Shown here: positions 7,395 through 13,582 of the stretch, one piece after another
How positions within the stretch are numbered: position 1 is the stretch's first letter
Layout of the letters: each line of letters starts with the position of its first letter
Assembly (NCBI GenBank): GCA_030043285.1
Contig: JASHXZ010000797.1
Coordinates: 1 to 13,726 of the forward strand
DNA length: 13,726 bases
Reading direction: 5' to 3'
From: Xanthobacteraceae bacterium
GTDB lineage: Bacteria > Pseudomonadota > Alphaproteobacteria > Rhizobiales > Xanthobacteraceae
Translations under genes and position numbers: made by a program
The notes under the pieces: generated by a model
The model's database searches: none
Seen by the model: the letters and a program-made list of their open reading frames with translations, nothing else
What the model was told of the DNA's origin: nothing

Positions 7395-8216
7395 GTGGAA
7401 TTTGAGCACGGCACGATCGGGTTCCGCACGCTCTTCATTTCCGACGTTCACCTCGGTGCGCGCGGTTGCCAGGCCGAGCGCCTGCTCGATTTCCTGCGCT
7501 ATCACGACGCCCACACCATCTACCTGGTTGGCGATATCGTCGACGGCTGGCAGCTGCGCTCGGGCTGGTACTGGCCGCAGGACCACAATGACGTAGTGCA
7601 GAAGCTGCTCCGCAAGGCCCGCAAGGGCACCCGCGTCATTTATCTTCCCGGCAATCACGACGAGTTCCTACGCCAATATTACGGCACCCACTTCGGCGGC
7701 ATCGAAGTGGTGGAGACGGCCATTCATCAGTCGGCCGACGGCCACCGCTATCTGGTCGTGCACGGCGATATGTTCGATCTCGTGGTCAAGCACGCGCGCT
7801 GGCTCGCGCTGCTCGGCGACACGGCCTACGATTTCGCGCTTTTTGTCAATCGCTACTTCAATGCGATTCGCCGACGCCTGGGATTTTCGTACTGGTCGCT
7901 GTCGCAATGGGCCAAGCATAAGGTCAAGAACGCGGTGAATTACATCGGCGCGTTCGAGCAGACCCTTGCCGCCGAGGCGCAGCGCCACAAGGTCGACGGC
8001 GTGATCTGCGGTCATATCCATCATGCCGTAATCCACGACCATTTCGGCATCCGCTACATCAATTGCGGCGATTGGGTCGAAAGCTGCACCGCGGTTGCCG
8101 AGCATGCGGACGGACGCTTCGAGATCATCACCTGGACTGGAGAGCAAGACGTCGCCGGCCCGCCTGCCCAGGCGCCCAGCCCCGGGCTCAAGCAAGAAAC
8201 CGGAATGGCGGCCTAA
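7395..8216 (+). CDS. plcP: Metallophosphoesterase, probable PlcP phospholipase C
   Basis: This 273-residue calcineurin-like phosphoesterase is of the COG2908/LpxH-like group. All metal ligands are visible: D17 and H19 in SDVHLG, D47 in GDIVDGW, N87-H88-D89 in GNHDE, H123 and D125 in HGD, and H207 and H209 in GHIHH. Homologues of this length in Sinorhizobium and marine alphaproteobacteria are PlcP, which cleaves phosphatidylcholine and related lipids to diacylglycerol and a phospho-head group under phosphate limitation. The GTG start has a weak AGG 8 nt upstream. Features supporting PlcP over UDP-diacylglucosamine hydrolase LpxH are that alphaproteobacteria generally use LpxI, the candidate Pho box, and the neighbours dgkA, phoU and pmtA. 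No signal peptide is seen. The residues after about 250 are a proline-rich, variable tail. The substrate is inferred. Confidence 0.8.
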   Translation: MEFEHGTIGFRTLFISDVHLGARGCQAERLLDFLRYHDAHTIYLVGDIVDGWQLRSGWYWPQDHNDVVQKLLRKARKGTRVIYLPGNHDEFLRQYYGTHFGGIEVVETAIHQSADGHRYLVVHGDMFDLVVKHARWLALLGDTAYDFALFVNRYFNAIRRRLGFSYWSLSQWAKHKVKNAVNYIGAFEQTLAAEAQRHKVDGVICGHIHHAVIHDHFGIRYINCGDWVESCTAVAEHADGRFEIITWTGEQDVAGPPAQAPSPGLKQETGMAA

Positions 8217-8250
8217 GCGCACGGCGACGGCACGCAAGTGCAAGCCGGCG

Positions 8251-8517
8251 TCAACCGTGCCGGATTTTCAGAGCGAGAATTGCGGTCGTTATTGCCAACG
8301 TGGCGGCGCTTGAACCGATCAGCGGGGCGTCCGCGATGGCGAGGCCGTAGATGAGCCAGAGCAGGACGCCTGCAACGCAGAGTAGCGTCCCCGACATTGA
8401 AATGGCCCGCGCTTCGCGACTGCGAAGGATTTTCAGCGCTTGCGGTACCCAGCACAACGTCGTCATGACGGCGGCAGTTGTGCCGATGGCATCGACCAAA
8501 GCTGGAGTCTCAAGCAT
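8251..8517 (-). CDS. SemiSWEET-type PQ-loop transporter
   Basis: This 88-residue protein has three predicted helices, near residues 8-26, 38-58 and 64-83. It carries the PQ-loop signature in helix 1 (CWVPQALKILRSREA) and the following S-x-S-G segment (ISMSG), matching bacterial SemiSWEET sugar transporters that work as dimers. Length is typical. The ATG at 8517 has only an AGGA one base upstream, so translation initiation looks weak. It is convergent with plcP (34 bp gap) and divergent from phoU. The substrate is unknown; characterised members carry sugars such as glucose or sucrose. Confidence 0.85.
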   Translation of the reverse strand: MLETPALVDAIGTTAAVMTTLCWVPQALKILRSREARAISMSGTLLCVAGVLLWLIYGLAIADAPLIGSSAATLAITTAILALKIRHG

Positions 8518-8628
8518 GTCCTGTTTCGTCGAGCGAATCGGTGCGATTGCGCCTTATCGACCCATTCCATGTGGCTCTCATGACAAGCGGCATCGACGGG
8601 CATGTGCATTGAGGGGAAATCGGCCCTG

Positions 8629-8646
8629 CTGTCATCAGGCAGTCAT
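8629..8646 (+). promoter_or_regulatory. Strong candidate Pho box upstream of phoU
   Basis: CTGTCAT-CAGG-CAGTCAT pairs a perfect consensus half with one matching 6 of 7, exactly 11 bp apart. The -10-like TAGAAT at 8657-8662 begins after a 10 bp gap, the arrangement of PhoB-activated promoters in which the box replaces the -35. Confidence 0.72.
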
Positions 8647-8656
8647 CAGTAAAGCC

Positions 8657-8662
8657 TAGAAT
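8657..8662 (+). promoter_or_regulatory. -10 element of the phoU promoter
   Basis: TAGAAT matches TATAAT at 5 of 6 positions. It predicts transcription starting near 8669, downstream of the A of the in-frame ATG at 8668, so translation should begin at 8704 instead. Confidence 0.55.
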
Positions 8663-8703
8663 CATCAATGCGTTGCGACAGACGCCGGAAAGTGCGGCAA
8701 ATC

Positions 8704-9438
8704 ATGATTGTATCCGATCACACCACCAAGGTGTTCGACGCCGATCTGATCAAGCTCACCCAAAAAGTCGCCGAGATGGGCGGCTTCGCCCAGCGGCAGG
8801 TCATCGACGCCATGGACGCGCTGGCGCGGCGCGATTCGGTTCTCGCCCAGCAGGTCATCGCGGCGGACGGAACGGTCGATGAGTTCCAGCGGCAGATCGA
8901 GCAAAGAGCCGTCGAGACGATTGCGTTGCGCCAACCGATGGCGGTCGACTTGCGCTCCCTGGTTGCGATCATGCGGATAGCCAACGACCTCGAGCGGATC
9001 GGCGATTTGGCGAAGAATATCGGCAAGCGCGCGATCGCCATGCGCAACGAATATCCGGCGCGAACCCTGGCGCGCGGCCTGCACCACATGACGACGCTTG
9101 CCGTCGCCCAGCTGAGCGTGGTGCTCGACAGCTTCGTCGGTCGCAGTGCGCCGAAAGCGCTCAAGGTTTGGGAAGACGACAGGAACATCGATGCGCTTTA
9201 TGTATCGCTGTTTCGCGAATTGCTTACCTACACGATGGAGGACCCGGGTTCGATTTCGATCTGCATTCACCTTCTGTTTTGCGCCAAGAACATCGAGCGG
9301 ATCGGCGATCACACGACCAATATCGCCGAGGCGGTTCACTACATGGTCGAAGGCCACGCCATTGCCGGCGAGCGGCCGAAGGGCGACCCGTTCGGCTTTG
9401 CGGGGGAAGCACGCGGCAGCCTTGTCGTCACCGCCTAG
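8704..9438 (+). CDS. phoU: Phosphate signalling regulator PhoU
   Basis: This 244-residue all-helical protein has the two repeated metal-binding motifs of PhoU: ANDLERIGDLAKNI (93-106) and AKNIERIGDHTTNI (194-207). It is a cytoplasmic peripheral protein that links the PstSCAB transporter to the PhoR/PhoB system and represses the Pho regulon when phosphate is ample. Length is full. The ATG at 8704 has a weak GGAAAG 11 nt upstream. In most relatives phoU closes the pst operon, but here it stands alone between the transporter gene and psd, with its own strong candidate Pho box. It may be a second, locus-specific copy or a relocated sole copy. It is convergent with psd (14 bp gap). Confidence 0.95.
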   Translation: MIVSDHTTKVFDADLIKLTQKVAEMGGFAQRQVIDAMDALARRDSVLAQQVIAADGTVDEFQRQIEQRAVETIALRQPMAVDLRSLVAIMRIANDLERIGDLAKNIGKRAIAMRNEYPARTLARGLHHMTTLAVAQLSVVLDSFVGRSAPKALKVWEDDRNIDALYVSLFRELLTYTMEDPGSISICIHLLFCAKNIERIGDHTTNIAEAVHYMVEGHAIAGERPKGDPFGFAGEARGSLVVTA

Positions 9439-9452
9439 TCGCGCGGGCGTTG

Positions 9453-10313
9453 TCACGGCATTCGCATCAGCGGCTGGCCGAATCGAATCATCGCGCCGTT
9501 CTGGACATTGTCGCAGAGCGAGAAGCTGCCCGGCGCGAACACGATGATCGTCGAGCCGTGCTCGAACCACCCCAATTCGTCGCCCTTGCGGAACTCGGCG
9601 CTGCAAAAGGCCGTCCCACCGCCGTTGCTCTTGAGGCGTTCGAGGTCGAAGAAATTCAGGCGGATGCCGGAAACCAGGATGGCTCCGACCGGCACCAGAC
9701 TGATGGCATCACCGGTCGCGAGCCTGGCGTGCAGCACGGCGCGCTCGTTCTTGCAATAGAGTTTGTCGACGCGCCGCAGCGCGGCCGGATTGACGTTCCA
9801 GCTGTCCCCCGCAATGTAACCGACCCGCTCGATGCGGCAGTCGTGAGGAGCGTGGAACCGGTGATACATCGCCGATGTCAGACGCAGCGTCACATAGCAG
9901 CCGTCGCGATGCGATTCGACGAGCCTTCGATCGCAGAGGAGCTCCGTCAGTGCGTAGCTTCTGCCCTTGATCTGATAGAGCTTGGTGCCGCAGATTCGCC
10001 CATGCGCGCCGACAATGGCGTCGCATGGGCTGACCAGAACGTTTGCCGCCGGGTCGATCGGCCTCGCTCCGCGCTTTAATCGACGCGTGAAGCAATCATG
10101 CATGCTGCGGAATTCGGCGCTGTCGGCCTCGCTCAAATCGAGGCCGGAGAAATAGCGCCACAGGCCGATCGACACGTCCCGGACCAGCGGCTGCTCGATG
10201 CGGCTGAACCAGCCGACGAATCGGCTCAACGACCGGCGCGGCAGACGGTTGGTGACCAGGAAGTTGACGTCGTCCTGGTGCAAAATCCGCAGCAGGCGGC
10301 TCTTGACTGTCAT
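9453..10313 (-). CDS. psd: Phosphatidylserine decarboxylase proenzyme (long, E. coli type)
   Basis: This 286-residue enzyme decarboxylates phosphatidylserine to phosphatidylethanolamine at the inner membrane. The self-cleavage motif is GST at 253-255 (FEHGSTIIV). Cutting between G253 and S254 would give the alpha chain with a pyruvoyl group. The catalytic acid and histidine are visible as D98 (SPCDA) and H154 (YHRFHAPHDC). No transmembrane helix is evident. The ATG at 10313 is preferred over 10370, which would overlap the divergent gene; GGGAG lies about 11 nt upstream. No pssA is beside it, although alphaproteobacterial psd genes often adjoin pssA and are of a shorter type. It could therefore be a second decarboxylase. 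Its product is the substrate of the nearby PmtA. Confidence 0.9.
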   Translation of the reverse strand: MTVKSRLLRILHQDDVNFLVTNRLPRRSLSRFVGWFSRIEQPLVRDVSIGLWRYFSGLDLSEADSAEFRSMHDCFTRRLKRGARPIDPAANVLVSPCDAIVGAHGRICGTKLYQIKGRSYALTELLCDRRLVESHRDGCYVTLRLTSAMYHRFHAPHDCRIERVGYIAGDSWNVNPAALRRVDKLYCKNERAVLHARLATGDAISLVPVGAILVSGIRLNFFDLERLKSNGGGTAFCSAEFRKGDELGWFEHGSTIIVFAPGSFSLCDNVQNGAMIRFGQPLMRMP

Positions 10314-10324
10314 GTCGGTGTAAA
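10307..10324 (+). promoter_or_regulatory. Candidate Pho box upstream of the aminotransferase gene
   Basis: CTGTCAT-GTCG-GTGTAAA has a perfect first half and a second half matching 4 of 7, 11 bp apart. Its CAT is also the complement of the psd start codon, so bound PhoB would sit on the psd start. A TATAGC hexamer begins after a 10 bp gap, the same distance as at phoU. Confidence 0.5.
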
Positions 10325-10334
10325 CTCCCCGCGC

Positions 10335-10340
10335 TATAGC
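10335..10340 (+). promoter_or_regulatory. -10-like element of the aminotransferase promoter
   Basis: TATAGC matches TATAAT at 4 of 6 positions. It predicts a transcription start near 10347, at or within a few bases of the ATG at 10349, hence a leaderless or nearly leaderless message. This agrees with the lack of a Shine-Dalgarno. Confidence 0.45.
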
Positions 10341-10348
10341 CTGATTCG

Positions 10349-12037
10349 ATGGATTGGCACGGCCTGACATTGGCCACTTGCGGCGTCAGCACGGCCGTTC
10401 TGGCGGCCTCGCTGGCGACGGTGAAGCGCGGCGTGTGGCCCGGCGCCGGCAAACATCCGTCGCTCGCCGGACACGTCCGTTTCGCGAAACGCATTGCGTC
10501 GCTGGTACGCTTTTACGAATACGATGAGAGCCGGTTCTTTTGCGCGGACGATGCGCCGCCGCAAGTCGCCGCCTGCCGTCGCGCCGGCTTCATGCGGCTT
10601 GCCGCGCTTTATCAGACGCGTTTTGCCAAGACCGCCGCGCTTGGCGCCGAGGCGCAGAGCGGCATCTCCGATTTGCAGTTTACCGCGGCCTATCGCGTGC
10701 CATTCCAGTTCAGCGGCTTCGTGCGCCGGCATCTCAAAATTGGAACTTTCGTGCAATCGTCCGCGGGCGTCACCGTGGAGGATATCGACGGCAATCGCTT
10801 CTATGATTTGACCGGTTCCTACGGCGTCAACGTCCTTGGCTATGATTTCTACAAGGGAGCGATCGCGCGCGCGGTCGAGCGCGTGCAGACGCTTGGTCCA
10901 GTGCTCGGAGCCTACCATCCGATCGTTGTCGACAATGTGCGGCGGCTGCAACAGATTTCCGGACTCGACGAGGTCTCGTTCCACATGTCCGGAACCGAGG
11001 CGGTCATGCAAGCGGTGCGGCTTGCGCGCTATCACACCAAGCGGCCCACCCTCGTGCGTTTTGCCGGCGCCTATCACGGCTGGTGGGGCGACGTGCAGCC
11101 CGGCATCGGTAACCCGTTGCCGGCCCAGGACACTCTTACGTTGCGGGATCTTTCGGAAGGGGCGTTGCGCGTTCTGAAACGGCGGGGCGATATTGCCTGC
11201 GTTCTGGTGAATCCGCTGCAGGCGCTGCATCCCAATGCGAATGCGCCGACCGATTCGGCGCTGCTCGACAGCGCACGCAGCGCGGATTTTGACAGAGAGG
11301 CCTACGCCGAGTGGCTGCGGCGATTGCGCGCCGTATGCAGCGAACAGAACATCGTGCTGATTTTCGACGAGGTGTTTGTCGGCTTCCGGCTGGCACTCCG
11401 CGGCGCCCAGGACTATTTCGGGGTCGCCGCCGACCTCGTCACCTATGGCAAGACGGTCGGCGGCGGCTTGCCGGTCGGCGTCATTTGCGGCCGCAAGGAG
11501 CTGATGAGGCGCTTCCGCGACGATCGGCCGGCCGACATCTGCTTCGCCCGCGGCACGTTCAACTCGCACCCCTACGTCATGGCGGCGATGAACGAATTTC
11601 TTCGCTACATCGACACGCCGCAGGCGCGCGAGCTTTATCGCGATCTCGACGCGACCTGGAACCACAGGGCGTCGCGGCTCAACGGACGGCTGGCGGAGCA
11701 GGGCTTGCCGGTGCGGGTCGTCAACATGTCCTCGATCTGGACGGTCTGCTATACGCAGCCGAGCCGATACAATTGGATGCTGCAATATTACCTGCGTGCC
11801 GAGGGTTTGGCGCTGGCATGGATCGGCACCGGCAGGCTCATTTTCAGCCTCAATTATACCGATGCCGATTTTGATGCGGTGGCCGATCGCTTTGTCGCTG
11901 CCGCCAAGACGATGAACGAAGACGGTTGGTGGTGGTGCGACCCGGCGATGACGAACGGCTCGATCAAACGCGCGATCTTCAAGGAGATGATCGCGCATCG
12001 CTTCCTGCCCGAGCCTCGCAAGCGCAAAGCCGCGTGA
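10349..12037 (+). CDS. Membrane-anchored class III aminotransferase (glutamate-1-semialdehyde aminomutase-like)
   Basis: This 562-residue PLP enzyme has a hydrophobic N-terminal segment (about 5-24) followed by positive residues, predicting a single anchor with the enzyme in the cytoplasm. A linker of unknown fold (about 30-130) comes next. The fold type I domain (about 131-540) shows SGTEA (214-218), the YHG stretch (242-244), the cofactor-ring pair D340-E341 and the PLP lysine K368 (TYGKTVGGG). The catalytic part most resembles GSA aminomutase and the aminotransferase domains of lipopeptide/polyketide synthases, but it is over 100 residues longer than the roughly 430 of HemL. It is therefore unlikely to be the haem enzyme. 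It is divergent from psd with 35 bp between start codons and convergent with the DUF962-like gene (7 bp gap). No Shine-Dalgarno is seen. An amino-lipid or lipid-aldehyde substrate is only a guess. Confidence 0.85.
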   Translation: MDWHGLTLATCGVSTAVLAASLATVKRGVWPGAGKHPSLAGHVRFAKRIASLVRFYEYDESRFFCADDAPPQVAACRRAGFMRLAALYQTRFAKTAALGAEAQSGISDLQFTAAYRVPFQFSGFVRRHLKIGTFVQSSAGVTVEDIDGNRFYDLTGSYGVNVLGYDFYKGAIARAVERVQTLGPVLGAYHPIVVDNVRRLQQISGLDEVSFHMSGTEAVMQAVRLARYHTKRPTLVRFAGAYHGWWGDVQPGIGNPLPAQDTLTLRDLSEGALRVLKRRGDIACVLVNPLQALHPNANAPTDSALLDSARSADFDREAYAEWLRRLRAVCSEQNIVLIFDEVFVGFRLALRGAQDYFGVAADLVTYGKTVGGGLPVGVICGRKELMRRFRDDRPADICFARGTFNSHPYVMAAMNEFLRYIDTPQARELYRDLDATWNHRASRLNGRLAEQGLPVRVVNMSSIWTVCYTQPSRYNWMLQYYLRAEGLALAWIGTGRLIFSLNYTDADFDAVADRFVAAAKTMNEDGWWWCDPAMTNGSIKRAIFKEMIAHRFLPEPRKRKAA

Positions 12038-12044
12038 TCGGCTC

Positions 12045-12686
12045 TCAACTCGCCCGGGGCAATTCCTCGGCGGTCTCCTCGTCCCATTCGCTGCCGATGC
12101 CGGGATCGATCAGCTCGCCGCGCAGCAGCGCCAGCGGCGCCTTGTGATAGAGCTTGATGTCATGGAACGGGTCGGTGAGAATCTTGGTGGCCCAGACAAG
12201 TCCGGTCTGCACGTCCTTGATGAGGAATAATTGGACAGTGCGGAATAGGACGCCGCCGACGCCGAGGCCGAGCCAGATCATTCCGACCTGGCGGACGAGC
12301 TCGGTTTTGCTGGTGGCGGGCGAAAATAAGCCGAAAAAAGTCGGATTGAAGTAAAGCGACAGCGGCGACAGCGCCCAGATCGTCAACAGCACGACCTTGC
12401 GCTGCAGATTGTAGCCGACCTTGATTTCCTCCTTGTATTCGTGGCTGGCGTCGTTGACCTCGTCATAACCCTTCGGCTCGAAGAAGAAATGCCCGGTCTG
12501 CCGCGTCGTCATCGCGACCAGCCAGCCGGCCAGCGCCGACACGGCGGGATCCTTGAACAGCATTACATAAGAAAACAGGAAGCTCAGCGCGCTGACGAAA
12601 TGCAGCGATTGATTGACCCTGCTGTGATGATAATAGCGATGATCATCCCATCGCTGGATTCGCAGTGTTTCAAGAAAGCCGGCCAT
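12045..12686 (-). CDS. His-rich multi-pass membrane protein with DUF962/Mpo1-like motifs
   Basis: This 213-residue protein has hydrophobic segments near 27-43, 46-61, 98-115 and 134-153. Conserved-looking polar residues cluster at membrane edges: H16, H20-H21, N25, H29, then GHFFFE at 65-70 and H82. The pattern YxHHxxxNxxLH plus GHxxFE recalls DUF962/Mpo1, membrane Fe(II) dioxygenases that alpha-oxidise 2-hydroxy fatty acids in yeast, but the match is by eye and distant. The ATG has GGAGG 6 nt upstream (12693-12697). The acidic tail is soluble. It is convergent with the aminotransferase and has a candidate Pho box upstream, separating it from pmtA. A role in fatty-acyl or lipid chemistry is inferred. 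It may otherwise be an uncharacterised membrane protein. Confidence 0.72.
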   Translation of the reverse strand: MAGFLETLRIQRWDDHRYYHHSRVNQSLHFVSALSFLFSYVMLFKDPAVSALAGWLVAMTTRQTGHFFFEPKGYDEVNDASHEYKEEIKVGYNLQRKVVLLTIWALSPLSLYFNPTFFGLFSPATSKTELVRQVGMIWLGLGVGGVLFRTVQLFLIKDVQTGLVWATKILTDPFHDIKLYHKAPLALLRGELIDPGIGSEWDEETAEELPRAS

Positions 12687-12732
12687 AAGTGCCCTCCACG
12701 TTAAGGTCGTCGGGCAACGCTATGGCGATTCG

Positions 12733-12750
12733 ATGAATCCAGCATGACAG
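12733..12750 (-). promoter_or_regulatory. Candidate Pho box upstream of the DUF962-like gene
   Basis: Read on the minus strand, CTGTCAT-GCTG-GATTCAT has a perfect first half and a second half matching 4 of 7 (core TTCAT), 11 bp apart. It points at the DUF962-like gene, whose start is 46 bp away. Only a weak -10 (TAGCGT) falls 10 bp downstream. Confidence 0.42.
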
Positions 12751-12764
12751 TCCCGAATCGGGAC
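12750..12764. promoter_or_regulatory. Perfect 15-bp palindrome beside the Pho box
   Basis: GTCCCGA-A-TCGGGAC has seven complementary pairs around one central base. It overlaps the first base of the candidate Pho box, in the gap between pmtA and the DUF962-like gene. No T-run follows on either strand, so an operator for a dimeric regulator is likelier than an intrinsic terminator. A weak terminator for pmtA remains possible. Confidence 0.6.
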
Positions 12765-12846
12765 AATTCCAGCAGTGAAGAGACGATGGAAAACGTATGC
12801 GTCTAGGCAGCCGGCACGCGGTTGCGGTAGCAAGCCGGGCGCGAGC

Positions 12847-13548
12847 TCACGCAACGGCGCGCGTCGGCGTTGCCGTGTCTTGCCCGCTGGAGGCGCCATC
12901 GCCTTTGGTGAAGCGGATCAGCGAGAAATGACCGAACGGCGGCATGGCGCGGCGCTCAATGAGCTGCACGCCGTTGGTCTTTTCCGCCCACTGGGCATAG
13001 CGCTGGAACGAAAATTCGGTGCGCCAGCCGAGCTTCCGCGCCGCCGGCGCAAACCACTTCTCGAGCGCCCGCCGCAAGCCGGCCTCGGCGCCGACGCGGC
13101 TCACCAGGACGATTTCGCCGCCGGGGCGGAGCACGCGGGCGAATTCGTCAAGGGTCGCTTCAGGATTGGGCACCGTGGTGATGACGTACTGCGCCACGAT
13201 GACGTCGAACGAAGCGTCGGGGAAATCCAGATGCTCGGCATCCATGACCAGCAGCGCTTCGACGTTGGCCAAGCCCAGCTCGGCCACGCGCTGCTGCGCC
13301 TTGCGCAGCATCGGTTCGGAAATATCGACGCCGCAGATGCGCAGGTTCGGCGAGTAATACGGCAGCGATAATCCGGTCCCGACTCCCACTTCGAGGACCC
13401 GGCCGCCGACGCGCTCGGCGGCGGCGATCGCGGCGTGGCGTCCCTGTTCGAACACGGCGCCGAACACGAGGTCGTAAAGCGGTGCCCAACGTGCGTACGC
13501 CTTGGTGATGGTCTCTTTGTCGAGTTCGGCGTGCAGCGCGTCAGTCAT
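12847..13548 (-). CDS. pmtA: Phosphatidylethanolamine N-methyltransferase (Rhodobacter type)
   Basis: This 233-residue class I SAM-dependent methyltransferase shows YARWAPLYD near the N-terminus (18-26), SAM motif I VLEVGVGTGL (51-60), an acidic loop GVDIS (73-77) and the post-motif region FDVIVAQYVITTVPNP. The YARWAPxYDxxFG opening is characteristic of Rhodobacter-type PmtA, which methylates phosphatidylethanolamine to mono-, di- and trimethyl forms (phosphatidylcholine). AGAGGA lies 6 nt before the ATG. The gene starts 34 bp after the stop of an upstream glycosyltransferase and is probably co-transcribed with it. The last 20 residues are low-complexity. UbiE/COQ5-like quinone methyltransferases are the alternative, but they lack the YARWAP signature. 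Confidence 0.85.
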   Translation of the reverse strand: MTDALHAELDKETITKAYARWAPLYDLVFGAVFEQGRHAAIAAAERVGGRVLEVGVGTGLSLPYYSPNLRICGVDISEPMLRKAQQRVAELGLANVEALLVMDAEHLDFPDASFDVIVAQYVITTVPNPEATLDEFARVLRPGGEIVLVSRVGAEAGLRRALEKWFAPAARKLGWRTEFSFQRYAQWAEKTNGVQLIERRAMPPFGHFSLIRFTKGDGASSGQDTATPTRAVA

Positions 13549-13582
13549 GGCGTGTCCTCTCGTTCTGTCGGTCTCAATTCAA

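Noticed and set aside
7395..8216. Annotation as UDP-2,3-diacylglucosamine diphosphatase LpxH
   Set aside because: The fold is shared, but alphaproteobacteria usually use LpxI and the context is phosphate and phospholipid metabolism, so PlcP fits better. LpxH is not fully excluded.
8569..8586. Possible minus-strand Pho box (TTGTCAT-GAGA-GCCACAT) toward the SemiSWEET gene
   Set aside because: The second half matches the consensus at only 3 of 7 positions, and no -10 was found.
8665..9606. 313-codon minus-strand open frame opposite phoU
   Set aside because: It is a shadow frame that also runs into the 3' part of psd in the wrong frame, with no domain evidence.
10334..11998. 554-codon minus-strand open frame opposite the aminotransferase
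   Set aside because: The composition is Arg/His-rich with no recognisable domain, while the plus strand encodes a complete PLP enzyme.
10349..12037. Annotation as HemL (tetrapyrrole synthesis)
   Set aside because: Alphaproteobacteria make aminolevulinate by HemA (glycine route), and this protein has a membrane anchor and more than 100 extra residues.
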